Part shown: in pieces, positions 25,601-40,600 of the stretch
How positions within the stretch are numbered: the stretch's first letter is position 1
Layout: each line of letters begins with the position of its first letter
Assembly (NCBI GenBank): GCA_018806985.1
Contig: JADANN010000437.1
Location: 2,196,501-2,260,500, forward strand
Source of the DNA: Angiostrongylus vasorum
Lineage: Eukaryota > Nematoda > Chromadorea > Rhabditida > Metastrongylidae
Reading direction: 5' to 3'
Length of the DNA stretch: 64,000 nucleotides
Notes under the pieces: model-generated
Told to the model about the DNA's origin: nothing
Seen by the model: only the letters and a program-made list of their open reading frames with translations
The model's database searches: none
Made by a program: the position numbers and the translations under genes

Positions 25601-28600
25601 TGTAAAGTACAATTTTTACTGCCTTCTATTCAGTGTGAACTGAGAGGGAAGTTGCGTAATTTTCCACTTTACATCTATATTTAAGACATAGAAACTTCTT
25701 TTAACACTTTTACGATCACATAAGTCACATATGGCTTATAGTTGGTCGAAAAAATCTGGCCTCACAGCGTTAAACAAACACATCTGGTAGTGAACTTTAC
25801 TGTCCGTATTTGACATTTATTGATCGCAACAAAAGCCGTTGTAATCTATAGTCGTTTTCGCCATTACATTAGGGTTTCATTATTCTATCACATCGGAATT
25901 CGAACTTCCTGAAAACAGCAAGCTTTTCCCTTTTCGAGGCTCGTTCTCTGCTTCTCAGCCATTCTAGTCGTTGAGGGAATATGTCAGCAGTTATCGAAAA
26001 ACGACACGATAACGTCTGCTAAAGATTGATTAGAACCGGATAGATTTTTTAATGGACGTTTTATTCGACATTTTATTTCTGTACATCACTCAGAGAGTTC
26101 TGTCTTGAGGTTGTTTCAATCGAAATTTTTGCCATGCACGCAAATAAGCACTTATAAATTTATAAACTGGCAGGGAGAATACACAAATAGTTTCCAAATT
26201 GCACTTGAATGTTGTCGTTTTGGTTATTCGTACGTCCAGGCAATCGTCGATAGTGTCGTAGTCAGTATTAACAGTTTTGTGATATATTTTTGAGTGCGGT
26301 CGTTAAATCTTTAATGACGTAGTGACGAAGATGGTCTTTCGATAACTAGACCACTTCCGAAGCAGAGCATTAAACAGTGTAGTTTTTATATATTCTGCGC
26401 TATCATCTTAAAGCCGCAGTTCTCCGTCATAGTGGGATCTCAGGCCGATTAGTCGCGAGGCAACATGGAGCGTCCCCAGGTGGTGGATAGGGGGGTTAAT
26501 CGCGGACCAGAGGCGACCTTATGTTTCCCTGAGACGCAGGTGCATCCACGCGATTGAGCCCAAGTTTCTGCTGCGCCGATTTGGCACATACTTTTTGTGT
26601 TTACAAGGGCGCATTCATGCATGCGTGCGTGGGTGTGATCTCGTTTATGCCGATTGTATTATGCGATTCAGTTCGGTCAAAAACCTGTAATGAAGTGAAA
26701 GGGAAGTACATAGTAAACAGTCATAAGGTCGACTGCAACAGATATGCTCCTCGTCCATTCTTGGAGAGACTGGCAAGCTACCCGTGAGTGTACCCAGTCG
26801 TCATGTTCAGAGCTCACTTAGCTATATGTGGGTGTGAAAAAGGTAAACAAGGAAAAATAAACGGGCCTCATTTTCTAAACCGCGATACGACAGCGTTGGG
26901 TAAGACGATTACGGAGAGGCTACTAAAATCTTAGGGCCACTCTAGACTGCCTAAATCGGAAAGAACTACGGTGACGATCTGTACCTACAACGCACACACG
27001 TTTGCATCTGGAGTCCTCGATAGAAGACTTGATCATGCAAGTAGCAAAGATAGGTTACGACGTCATCGGACTGGCCAAGACGAGAAGGTGCCTCTATTCA
27101 ACGCCATGTATGACACGGGAGAAGAACTGTTCATCGAAAGATCTGCGATTGAAGAGATGTGGATCAGTAACGGTTTTGACATTTCTTGTCATCTAGACAC
27201 TAACGTCAAGCTGTGATGAAGATGAAGTTTAAGAGGTCTACACGAATTTGGAGAAGTTCTACATAGAACGCCTTACATTCTTCAAGGTCACTGGAGATTT
27301 TAATGCTAATATTGGACCAAGAACAACGTCTGAAGAATGTCACATTGAGACCCACGGATTGGAATGAAACGAGAAGGGTGAGCCTGTCTGAAGTTATCAT
27401 GACGATTAAGGCAATTTATGGAAACTTGCAATTCCTGAAGTCCCATTCTTAACTGTTGATGTGGGACTGTCTCAATAGAAGGGACTATGACGAGACAGAC
27501 CACATCACAGTGAATTGAAGGTTTTGCCTAACCGATGTCGTTATTACCCTAAAGTTCTACACAAGATCGGACCATCGCCTCCTTCGTGCAAAAAACTGAT
27601 TCTTCGCAAAAGGGAGAAAAAGCCGCTACACTCTAAAAACTAACACTCCAATTAACAGCATAAAAAGGGAATTATTCAGTGCAATAGTCGCCTATGGGAG
27701 GATGCCGTTCTCGATAACATAGGCAAGGAGTACGATCGGCTCATTCAACATCTTCACGATAGCGCAGTGAAAGCTGAGAGTTCGAAAGTCACCAAGAGAC
27801 GTTTGCTTCCGGAAACACTCGAACTGATACGCCAGCGTGATGGAATCGCAGTAACTGCAACCTACCGCTAACTCACGTCCAAACTTGCAAAACAGTGCAG
27901 ATAGGCAATAAAAGATCTTAAAGAGAGAAGAGCAACGGTAATGGTCCATGCTTTGAAGAGTGAGAAAGACATTTGCGAAGCCCACTGGAACATCGCCAGT
28001 TACAAGAGCAAGGTGATTGCACTCCGACTCCCAGACGGGACAGTTACATCTTGCAGAGAGGCAATAGAGGAAATCGTTCACGATTGTTACTCAGATCTCT
28101 TCAATAGCCACATCACCTGCCGTCATATGAACTAAAGTAGGATGGATGTGTCGTACCATCAGTTATCCTTTCCGAAATCGACATGCTCTTTCGTCGATGA
28201 AGAATCGAACGACACCACGTTTGGATAGGGTAGCATTTAAATACCCGAATAACCTTCCGCCAGTCCTCGTAAACACAGTGGTTCGACTCTTCACAAGTTA
28301 TCTGTCTGAATGCAACGTTCCTACTCAGTGGAAAACCAGGAAGACCGTCCTATTGTTCAAGAAGTGTGACTTCCACGATGTCAGCTACTATTGCGCTATC
28401 TGCTTGCTGTCTGTCGTCTACAAACTTTTCACTCGAGTGGTGTTAAACAGGATTGGCAGAACATTGGACAAAGGGCAGCCGTTTGAGCAAATATGGTTTC
28501 GAAAAGGACTCACTACGGTGGACTACATCCCACACGATAAAAGGCACATTGAAGTATGGCGACACTGCAAGAGACCTCTATATCTCACTTTCATCGGTTT

Positions 28601-31600
28601 AGAGAGTGCTTTTGACCCAGTTGAGATAGAAGCAGTCATAGGAGCCCTGGAAAGCCAAGGATTTTCTAGTAATATATAAGGATTCTTCTTGAACTATGTA
28701 CAGTTTGCTTAGCTAAGATATAACAATTCTACAACGATATTAACATCGACGTTAAAGGAAGAGTTGAGTAAGGCGATGCCATCTCGCCAAGATTTTTTAC
28801 AGCCACCCTCGAGAACGTCATGCGAGCAATGGAAAGGGCCGACATGGGAGTGAAAGTCGATGATCGGCAATTACACTATATTCAATTTGTTGAAGACATC
28901 TTTCTTACGACATAAACATTAGCAAACGAACGAATGCTTGCCGATTTTAATAAAGTCTCTGGAAAGATTGCTGTTCGACTAAATCTCACAAAAAGCGATG
29001 TTCATGAGGTTGGTTGCTTATGTTCCATTCACGCTCAGCGGAATTGTGATCTCCGATTCCTCCATTTATCTCTATCTAGGTTGGAAAAAACAACACGACG
29101 AAGCTTCAAAGTGGAGCAGGAGGAAGCAAGCGGCATGGGGAGCGTTCAGGAGCGTCGAGAATGTAGTGAAGAAAGCAAAGAACACTCGACTCTATGCCCA
29201 TTTTAGACTTCATGTTTGTCGTTGTCTTAACATGTGTCAGAAACCTGATCACTGCTTAAGCAGAGTGAAAGAACACTCTCCGTTATTGAACCCACAGTCA
29301 GAAGACGATGTTAGGAATATCCCATGTCACACAAGTAAGGGAAGGGATCCAAATCTCCGACCTGCATCAACGACCAAAAATCAAACATTCTGTTCTACAC
29401 GCCAAATTGTTGACGATAAGGTGGACCGGACACATAATGCATATGAGCAACAGCGGAGAAGAGCCGTTAGTGCCTGGATTCCTCGGGATATCAAACGTGC
29501 AGCAGGATGACCACCGACCCGATGGCGAGAGTTCGTCACGAAAACCCTAGAAGAAAACGAGCAGAATCCACAGGGTTACTCTTGCACGCGACTGGATAAA
29601 TGGAAGATTTACTGGTTCCCGCTCGAGTCACTCGACGATCAACAGGACGACAAATGATACAGATGGTATAATGTTGTTAAAAAGAGACCCTCTAGAGAAA
29701 TCAGTAGCAATGATTTAAATGCCACCGAACACTCTAAAACGTCAGCTAGTTCGCGCCATTCGACGATCAACTCAACTTATTCGACGACCAGAGTGACGAT
29801 GGGTGGTACAGGTGGTCACCTTAAAGATTTTTTATAGTTTTTTATGCATTTTTTCCTAAAGGCCTCCCAACGGTTTAACGCCTCATCGTGGCTGGGAGGT
29901 GTTCCTGGGTGTCGGACTGCGATGCACACCGAGGATTCGTTCCCTGGAAGGATCTCTCAAGCTGAGAAGGAGTCCGGCGTTTCCATCAGGAAGCCTAGCA
30001 AAGAGTAAACCAATACCAGGATCCACCACCGTCCTGCTATCAAAGTCGCATGGTGGCAAGTCTCCCTGTGATCCACAAGGGCTGCGACTGCCTGTCGTGG
30101 TGACGACCTGTGGCAGACTTTGGCCAGGCTGTCCTCGGGACTCCAGGGAACCATAATGGCTAAACCAGCAAAAACTCCGACAAAATGGAGATCATACTGG
30201 GGCCCGCACAACCAGTGAGGACGGGCTATCCAAGTGTCCAAGTATTCACAGATCTGTGTGAATATTTTAAGTCGCAACTATTAACAGTATCCATATCTTA
30301 AAGGGTGCTGGTAGCATAGCAGTAGTGATGCCGACCATCACGAGCACAGTGCTGGTTCGACTCCGCGCTGGGCTTGCGAAGCTCCTCATCGTTTCGAGGT
30401 CGAGAAATTACTGCCAGGCTTCTCTGGTAGAAGTTCTTTCTCTGAAATCCAAGTGGAGCCCCCTTTAGCCCGGCTATCCCTACGACTCCAGGGAAAATCC
30501 TCAAACAATAGATGGATCCACACATAAGAAGTTGGAAAGGTTTCGTGAGTGATGGATGCGAGGAAACGAATCGAATGCGAGAAGTGCTGGGATCCGCGTA
30601 GTAGATGTAACCGTGCTGATGACCGTGTGAGTTTTCCGATAGCTCCTGACAAGTTCTCGATAGCTGGAGATTACTTAAGTACTTCACAAACTTTTATAAA
30701 TGAGCATAAGAGGCTATAACCTAGGTATGAATATTTCTATAATGAGAGGACAAAGAATAAAAGCGTTCAATTTTGATCAAGCCCTGAAAGATGCGCCATG
30801 CATTCGACTTCATTGAGCATCGTTAAAAATCCATATCTGACCTCTACAATGATTTGTGGTGGCCTACCGATCTATCACATCAATCCTGCCATGCTCCAAG
30901 GCTAAAAGTGCAAAACTGATGTGCCTATAACGAAATTAATTGGATTCTTTCACGTTGTTGAGGCGTCATCTTGGAAGTCGAGCTAGCTTGTGTGGTTACA
31001 ATTTGATATGGTGGCTTCAAGTGAAGAATTCTCTTACGCGCAGTCATATTCCCTGTGAAATCAACATGAGAACCAGTTTGTGCACAAAATAAAAAAGTAA
31101 AATTGTTTTATTATGAAAATCATTTCCCGACCAGATAGCTCATATTACTTGCGTTTGGGTACTGTTTGGGTATGTAATACTCTTTTTGATCATCAATCTC
31201 TTCTAAAGCTGGACCTTTGTTTAAAAGCACTTATGGGGCTAGGGGTAGTCTTGCGATCGGATGATCACCAATAGACGCTTGCAAAAAATTACTGAATTCT
31301 ATTACGATCTGGTCTCTTCCAACTTCGATAGCGTCTAACACTATCTCTCAATTTCGTTGTAAAGTTCCTCCCATGGCAGTTTAGTCCTCCTATGGTACGA
31401 AAAAAGATTAATAGTGTACATAGCCAAATAAAGGTTTAGCACTTGCGAAGATAATGAAAAAAGTGAGGAACACAACAATAGACGTTGTTTCCGCATGTGC
31501 TTGATTAGGAGTCGTCGAATGAATAAATTGATATCTTTAGAGATTTAAATAAATAAGTAGATAATAATTTTTCAATATTTCAATAAATTAATAGATGTAG

Positions 31601-34600
31601 AGATAATAAAAGACAAAGATAAGGATGATCAGTGAAAGATAATATTTTTTTTTCTGTTGACCAAGTAGGGTGGAAATTGAGAACATTGAAGAGTTGTAGA
31701 AGAAACTTTGCTGTATGACATTAAGGGTATGCGTAATTTTTTAAAAATGTTACAGTTAAAAAATTTTCTTCGGGAGTGAAAGTTGAAGAGACTGAAAGCG
31801 AAATTCAATTTAAGCCTTTAAGATTTTCAAGCTAGCGCATTTGTAGCAAAAATCCGGCGATACTATAATGAGCACCAGTGTGTCCTTGTAGACAAAAATC
31901 CCACTTTTTCATGGTCGATGTACGCGTCATGACGAAGAAGTGTGACAAGACGTTACGTGGGCTGTGGTTGTCTTGCCAGAGTAGGAAAACTTTTACCTTG
32001 TTGGCACTGATTTGCAAACCCGTAATCATCTTTAATCATGCGAATAGAGTTTATTACTAGCTGAAATGTGTTGGTTTAAACTTTAATGCAGCTATTAGCT
32101 ACACATGAATTTAATTCAATGCGTACCCATTGCGAATGTGCTGAGCGCGTCTAAATGTACGGCAGGAAGAATACGATGAGCAATGAAAGTGTCCGTCCTG
32201 ATCGAATGGTTTTCTCTTCGAATCGGGCACATTTTTTATACTGAACCAAAATAATGCTTTCTCGTTCGATGGACTTCATCGAGCTATCGATCATCTGCTT
32301 CGATCTGATAGGCTGATCGAGGTACTCCATATTCCTCGCGTTATTCGTCTGGTCTTTTGTCATGGCAATGATTTAGTTTTACCATGAATTAATGAACGCA
32401 TTACGAGTTCAACACCACGTCCACATCGAAATGAGAATGTTTCAGTTGGAATGTGGTCCGTTTTATTCCCTTTCATACTGTTGGTTTTTTTTGCTAAGTA
32501 GTTTTGATGGCGACTTTGAAACGAGATGTTTGGAATGATATTAAAATGATGGAGATTGAATAAAGAAGGAAAAGAGGAGCTAGGTTGTTGATTTCGTGAG
32601 CCTCCATAGTTTAACCAACAGTTTCGATGTCAACGAGAAGAATATCTATTGGCAACTGTTAGTTTGGAGCGTAGAAGATCGTAGACTTTTCTCGTTGTGG
32701 AAAAAGTATGATCGGTTTCACAATCTCGTCAATTTTTGTTTAGTGACTACTCTTTTTTAATCGCAGAGTATTATGTGAAATATAACCATAATGATGCTAA
32801 GATATTTGCAAAACTCCGGACCGCTGGTGTCTGCGATGGGGACTGAACACGCAGTTACCCTTTCTGGGGTTTAACGCGTTTACCATCACCCCGTGCGAGT
32901 CCTTTTTTTTCGCCTGTCTCTCAACTAGTTCTATCGATCTTTTGCCGTCAGCAATCACCCGTTAGCGGGATTGATCTGGGGGAGCCCAAATTGACAACGA
33001 ACCCAATTAAGCTGAGGCTGCAGTTATAACCACAATTTTAACTTATTATTTGCTGCCCACTCTTTTTAACGGCAGAGTATATATTGCGAAATATAACTTT
33101 TAATGATGCTGAGATAGTTGCAAAACTCCGGACCGCAGGTAGTCTGCGTGATTATAACTGCAGCCTGAGCTTAACTGGGTTCGTTGCCGATTTGGGCTCC
33201 CCAAATCAATCCCGGTGGCGGGTGATTGCTGGTGGCAAAAGATCGATGGAACAAGCTGAGAGATAGGCGAAACGAAGGACTCGCATGGTGTGGTGGTGTG
33301 GTGATGAACGCGTTACTCCCCGGAAAGGACAATAGCGCGTTCGTTCCCCACCGCAGACACCTGCGGTCCGAGTTGTGCAAATATATCAGCATCATTAAAG
33401 TTAACATTTTTATTTACTGCCTATCACAATTTTTTTTCCCAGCGGTGTATTATGTGTGATACAACCACAATGATGCTGAGATGTTTGTATTATTGACGTA
33501 TAAGAGCTGTCAGCAATCACCCGTCAACGGAATTGGTCTGAACACAAATTAGCATTGAAATCAGTTAAGCTGAAGCTGTAGTGTAAATCACAATCTAGTC
33601 ACTTTGTATTTACTGCCTATTTTTTTTTCATGGCAGGGTGTAATATGAAGCGCAACCACAGTGATGCTGAGATATGAGCAAAACTGGGAATTCGAGCTGA
33701 TCTTCGAGCCCGCGATTATTATTTTCGGCCTCACATGCTGTTCACTGCACCATCGAGACCCTTGCTTTCTCTTTCTCGGCCAGTTTTTTATGATAGCAGT
33801 GCCATCAGCAATCACCTATCAACGGGATGATTTGTGGAGCACAAATCGCCAGTGAACCCAGTTATGCTGAAGCCGTAGTTGAAATGACGATCACTCCACA
33901 TATCTGACAAAAGATAACCCATTTAAGTGGAGTTTTTTTTGTGCTATTGCGCTTCCATTACCGTTTCCGTGAATGCGATTCATACTTGCCGATTCCATTT
34001 CGACATGTTCTCTATAGGCGACGTGTGGAAAAATTCGCTTAGCGGTACATTCATAGATTCGTCACAGATCCGTCCTCAAGGGTCATGCCTGTCCCAACAC
34101 ACCTTCCTTTGATTTCTTTTACTTGTGATAGTCGCCCATGTATTAATCGCGATTTAACAACTTCGTTCCATTGTGGAGTTTGGTAGAGCAAGCGTAGATA
34201 TCCAGAGTACCAATTATAATGCACGTTTCTCACTTCCAGTTTATGATTCTTACCATATGTCTTTGTCAAGATTTTCACAGGAATAGCTGGAGCGACGGAG
34301 ATCCGAGGAGCTTGAAATACTGAAGGAATGGCTGCATGTGCTTTCTTTTTCTTAGTCTGAACCGCACATTGACGTTTTCCGTTCAAAGAACAAATCTGTC
34401 CGATTTAAGCTATTAGGGAAAACTATTTATACGTACGAAATCATGGAACAGTCGCAAAATTGAGAGTGCGGAATTTCTAAGGTTCGTTCCGAAATATGAG
34501 TTACTGCTTGGAGTGAGCAACGTGTTTACAGTAAATGACCCCTTCAAATGGCAAATCAAAGGGGCAACTAACTCCTTCAAATTTTGTTCAGAGCGAAAAA

Positions 34601-37600
34601 ACCGCGTAACCGCTTAAAAGTGGGGATCAGAATAAGAAATGAGTTATAGATAAGAGATTCTGGCCTGGAGTTGCTAAAATCGTTCAATAAATTCAGCCTG
34701 TTTTACCTTGAAATGTTATCATCCCTCTTAGGTGCGCCAACGAGAATAGGAATAATGACGAAATAGTTCATTGTGGTCGAATGAATTTCCATTTGATTCA
34801 TTTACCACTTATCTTTACAAGGTGTCATGGGTCATTTCTTCTGAGTAGACAGGATGGTCATCGAAATCCAGTTTCCGCTTTTTGATGTTTTTATATGCAC
34901 TGATATTTTATCGATTTCCATGTACCAAATAATGAAGACATCTCCAATCCAAAGCTACGTATCCAAGCACGAAAACTTCTGACGGGCTCTGTAGCAGCAA
35001 AAGTTTACTATCATTGTTATTGTTGATTTATTTATATGTTTATTTATTACATAATCCAGCATCACGTATATCATACTCTGCGGATGCCATCGCTTCTGTC
35101 CTTTGACTCGTTTCTTCGCATCCACTATGCATGAAGTTCTTCGAACTTTTCGCACGTGGGTTCAGCCGCTACTTGAGAGTAGTCATCTTCATGAATGAGT
35201 GCTGCTCGAGGTCGATTTTCCTTGGAGTCTTGAAATGGCTGTGCTAGGGCGTTCCCACGTAAATTGGAGGAGCTGGGGTGATCTTGGACAAATGTAGCAC
35301 CAGTTTTCCATCCCAAGATTCGAGGGAAGCAACGAGGATTAAATCTTTGGAATGGCGCCAATTTTGCCATCTATTTTACCACATTATAAAAAAGAAGAAT
35401 ATCTGCTAGTACTTCTTTCTTCGAAGCGCTTCGTAAACGAAATAAACACTTGGTAAATTTAAGCGCACAAGAAATCCTAAATCCTTTCTTTCTCCTGAAA
35501 TTGAAGCCATCTGTTATGTTTTTGTAAGCTTCGTTATATTTTTTGATTGAACGTCTAATTTCTATCAGAGTTTGTATAACCTAGGGATAGTGGTGCTCTT
35601 TAACATGCAAGAAACTGGCTCGTCGCAGCCCATGCCGACCAAGCCTCTCGCATCTGCGGGGTCGGGAAATTGGTAAGGAACTCGTCTGGTAAAATCTGAT
35701 CCTCTGCAGTTCACAAAAGATAGCGCATGCCTGTGAACAAGATCTGGGGACGTCCTAGCACAGCTAGCTCAGGATTCGAAGGAGAATGACAACGACCAGT
35801 GTGCAACAACATTCACGAAGGAAATAAAAAATATCGAGCACGCAAATTCGAAGGACTGAGTAATGCATGTGAGGAAGCGGATGGCTTGCAAGAAGTTCTG
35901 GGATCTCAAAAAATGTTGTGGTGTGGAGTCGTACAAAAAAAAGTTCACCACTTCATTCCATGAGGCTGATATGCAAAATAATTCTCATGGGTTTTCAACG
36001 CGAACGTGACGGTCACTGACACTAGCGATACAATAGGAAACAGCATGACGTCCTTGAAATCTCGAGCCGTGAAAAAAGGAATGAAGAAAGAAGGAAAAAG
36101 GAGTAAAAAAACTACGAAGAAAAGCTCGTAGATGAACGGGACCTTCATCTTATATATTCGACCAAGTTTAGTTTTAATTAATGAAGTTCATTATGAGCTG
36201 AAATACGCTAGCTTAAAATTAACATCGTCCTTTTTCTTTGGCTTTTAATGGGGTCTCGTTTTTTGCCTGTGGTATAGATTTGGTATTCCGTTAGCTGAAA
36301 TGTTGATACTTTAATGTCGCTCTGGCACTTTACCTTACTTGGAAGTTGAAGAATATGAGAAACGTATTATATCTCTCTTGTGCGAGGTTTTCTTTGAAAT
36401 GATTCGCCTAGGAAGGTACCAAAGGAACGGTAGTCATTAAAGTTAAAAGAAGGAAATCTATCAATGTTGTTGCGTGGAAGTATCAAGGTTTTGCAGCCTT
36501 CTATGTGCCCTTGGGTACCTGCCTTAGTTCGATCACATCTGAACGTTTTTAATTTCTACGTTTATTCCACTGTAGTGGTTTTTTTTCTTGGTGTGGCTCG
36601 TTTTAACTAAACTCTTCTAGCGGTTGTTTTTGGTGTCTTGAGTGCATGATGGCACCAATCCTGCTTCACCAAAAGGCAATAATTAAATAAAATGACCGGA
36701 CGAGTTTTTCTACAACTCCTGACATGTTTTCAATAGCCAGAGGTTAGTCAGGTGCTTCGGAAACTGGTAGAAATGAATATAAGGAAGACTCCGTTAACCT
36801 GAGAACACTAGTATTCATTCTATCGTTGTGGTAATAGTACCATTACCCGTTAAGATACTGTTCTTTCCACTTTAGCAAGAATTAATGCTTTGTCCGAGTT
36901 CTTGTACTTAATTTAATCCCCCTCAGTGTCACCAGGTTGGTTATACGAGTTTGACGATAATACACACCTTCTTTCCTTACGTAATAAAAATTTTTGCGCA
37001 ATCCGATGTCACTCATTCCAGCATGTTTCCAAATTTTCAGAAATCTGAAAAAAATCCGTTAACTTGTTTTCTTAGAAAGTTTTAACTCTAAGTTTGCGTC
37101 TGTCAAACCTAACAGTTGCATGGAACAAAGCCTTTACAGCCGAAAAAAAATTTGCAAGTTTCCACTGATTGAGAAACTTTGCAATGATAAGTCTTCTCTC
37201 TTCGATTACTTAATTTAATGGGACTTGAATTGCGTAGTTTCGTTGTAAATGGGTAAGACGTCTTTCTACCCAGATGTTACGTGCTGCCTAAAGGACGTTT
37301 TGCTAGCAATTATCTATGTAATTATTGCTTCACAATAGATTTCTAGATTTTTGCAAGTACATAGACTTTCTATGGAAAAAGAACTGTCGTTCTTTTTGAA
37401 GGATTTATGAGTAATAACTTGCTCTAAAATCTCGTAGTCCTCGCTCGCATGTGAGGTCCGTTATTGATCGACTAGCACTTTTTTTCAAGTGTAGTCTTCC
37501 TCGTTCGCATGAGAAACCTCGAATTGTGCAAACAAGCAGTTGTTGAACATTTTTCGATGAATCCCGTTTATCCGCGACTTGTTCAAACATAGGAGCCTCC

Positions 37601-40600
37601 TCGGGCAATACGATGCCGCTCATTTCTGATTTATGGGAAAGTTCTACTGAAATGTAATTTAGGCGGAAGCTTGTGTTCCATTAGTGTGCTTGCTTAGCCA
37701 CACTGCTAATTCCTAAACAACACGAAGTACTGCCGGCGGTCTCTTTTTCAACAGATATTTAATTCCTATGTTTACAACTTGTGGTCAGAGAGACGGACAC
37801 TCATTTTTGAGATGTTTTTTCAACTCTTCTCCTTTTCTCCTTTGGTGATTTTTTATCTGGAAAGAATCACGCTTTCATTTAATTTTTTGAAAACATGTTG
37901 TCCACATGGACGGTAAAAGTGTAAATGAACTTTCGGCGATAACTGTTTCTCTTATTTTCCGTTGTGTCTCTCTCATTTCAAACATGACTTTTCCCACTCA
38001 ACCCGAATCAGCTCAGTTTTTCCAGTTTTCCAGGATTCAAAGGTTAAAAACAAAATATTCACTTAAAATCACTTAAAATCAAAGGCTGTCATCCTCTAGG
38101 ATCGGTTTGAAACTGTTCACATTCCATTTTTTTGTTTGATTTTTTTTGTAGGATCTCAATTTTTATATGTAACCATTGTAAAACTGCAACTGGTAGATGA
38201 ATATCGGCTTTGAGAAGGCTACAATCTTAAAATTTTCATCAAGTGTTGACCTACAGTGGCTTTTGTTTTGGTAACCTCTTAAGTCAAAAAATCTTGCTTG
38301 GTTTATTTGGAAGCTTTTCATTTGGCGTTCTTCATTGTGTCGTAAGCACTGTGCTCGTACATCGTTCGGCAGGACAGGCGGGCTATAGGCTACACACTAT
38401 GTTTTTTTAGTAAGTTTCTAGTGTAAACTAGTTGAGAATTTATAATCTTCTTAATGACACTAGCCAAATGGCAATTTATGTGTAAGACTGTAGTAGAATA
38501 GAAAACGAAATGGAATAATTAGTGATGGAAATAGACCATTCTTTTCTAAGTATTTTTCCAAGGTGATTAAAATAACGCGAGGTTGATAAAAAGATTTATT
38601 CGGTTAGTGTTTCGACATCTTCCTCTTCATATAGCTGAATTGATCCAAATTGATTGATCTTCACCAGATCTTCTGTAAATGTTGATAGCAGGCGCAATTT
38701 TTACATCTGTCTTGTCTTAGTAAATCGTTGGCGGTTTGTTTCGGAAACGCAGTGGTTAAAGTTGCTGCATAATACACACATTGCTACTGGTTCGTCTCCG
38801 CACAGTGCCAACCGAGCTTCCCATCCCCTTATGATTGTCGTACTAGTGCCAGACATGTTTGCAAAAACTCCCTTTTGATCCACAGAGGCAGAAGACTACC
38901 TGATTATCATGTAACGCTCTAGTGGAGCTATCGTAAGATACGAGGTAGACTGGGTCGGCATTCAACGATATTCATGAAGAAGACAAACTTCTCAAATGAC
39001 AGCCGAGCTCACACGAAAATCCGGAAACCTTTGTAGATGACGGATACAAGACCACGAATTAAATGAAAGAAGTGCCCGGAAACGCGCAGTATCTGAAGTC
39101 GGGCCATTTAAATGAATGGGTAAATAAACCGTTATCGACAGAACAAATGAGAAAAGTGGACGAAGTGACTGCACTGTTTGAAAGCTCAATGATGAAAATA
39201 TGAGTATAGCCTTGTTTTTCTTCTAATGCTTCCTTATACGGGCCTTTTTTTCCACAATTGAAGGACACAATTCCCACCGGGACCTCTTAAACGTTCGTGA
39301 CAATGCTCGTTTTTCGGTAACTGATGTTGGCCATTTGGGAAATACATGATAGGGCTATAGGAGTGACTTAGCCCTGTAAGGACTTGGTTTTTCTAAATTA
39401 CTGTGTTCACCTTAACATTTTTGAAACTAAAATTGCGAAAATGCTTCTGTGATATAAATCTTAGAGCTTTCATTGCAAACGTTACTATTGCTTTACTGCT
39501 CGAGTAATACGATCCTCGGCGTAAAAAGAGACAAGGAAGAACGATTTGTTGATTCCAGAAAACAGAGTTTTGTCTTAATAGAGTGAAAAAACTTGTGCTT
39601 TCTTGGTAATGAATGATAGGTGGTAGATTTTCATGTTTCTATCTCAATCAACAAAGTTCGCTGTGATCTGGAATGTACTTATTTAATGTTAACTTTTTAT
39701 TTGCTACCAACTACAATTTTTTTAATGACAGGGTATGATGCGAAAAACAACCACAATGGTGCTGAGATATTTGCAAAACTCCAGAGCGCAGGTGTCCGCG
39801 TTGGAGAACGAAGACACTATTATCCTTTCCGGGGGATAACGCTCTCACCACCATACCATGCGGGTCCTTCGTTTCACCAATTTCTCAGCTAGATACTTAT
39901 TTAAATTCGAAAGTCTAAATTAAGTTCACTATTCCTCTATCCTTTTAAATCAATCAGTATTGTAACGATTTTGTTAAGAAGCAGATTCATTTCTTCAAAA
40001 CATCCTTGTCTTTCATTTCTCAAAGTATTTTTTTTCTAAGTTAAAGTGAATCTCTTCACTTTGTAAACTGTAATCTCCGTTCACCATCGATTTTGCACTG
40101 CTTCACAAGTGATTTCTTGTGTCTCATGTCAAGATGTTGTCGGAGATTTTGTTGAAATGTTTCCAACTCAGAAACACAGAAAAAGAATAACAGAAGTGGT
40201 TAAAATTCATAAGTTACAAAGTTCAACATTTATATGCAATTTTTGGGAGCGCGTGTGGCGCAGTGGTCAGAGGCGTCCTGCAACACATGTGGAATCGATC
40301 CCGGCCCCAATGGCCCACCAGTCAGTCCTTCCATCCCTCCGGTGTCGGCAAATTGGTACCAGACTTGTCTGAGAGGATAGCAGCACTGGCTCAATACATC
40401 GGTCGGCCACCGCGAGTCATTGTAAAAGCCAGATATGCATTCAAACACCTTCAACGATACTCAATGAAGTCGAATGCATGGCGCATCCCTCAGAGATTGA
40501 TCAACGCTGAAAGCTTTGTCCTTTTTAGAGCTTTTATGCAATTTTTTATCATTCATCTTTTTGGAGTTATGCAAATATTTTACATCTTTAGATAAGACAT

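Noticed and set aside
34051..34398. Minus-strand frame of about 111 codons ([20 protein letters not shown]...)
   Set aside because: No ATG start (only TTG), no convincing upstream exon in phase, no recognised family. It could be a decayed element or a small gene, but the sequence alone does not support it.
40258..40310. tRNA gene suggested by A- and B-boxes
   Set aside because: No cloverleaf or acceptor stem can be formed and the same sequence continues into the SINE body in some two dozen copies.
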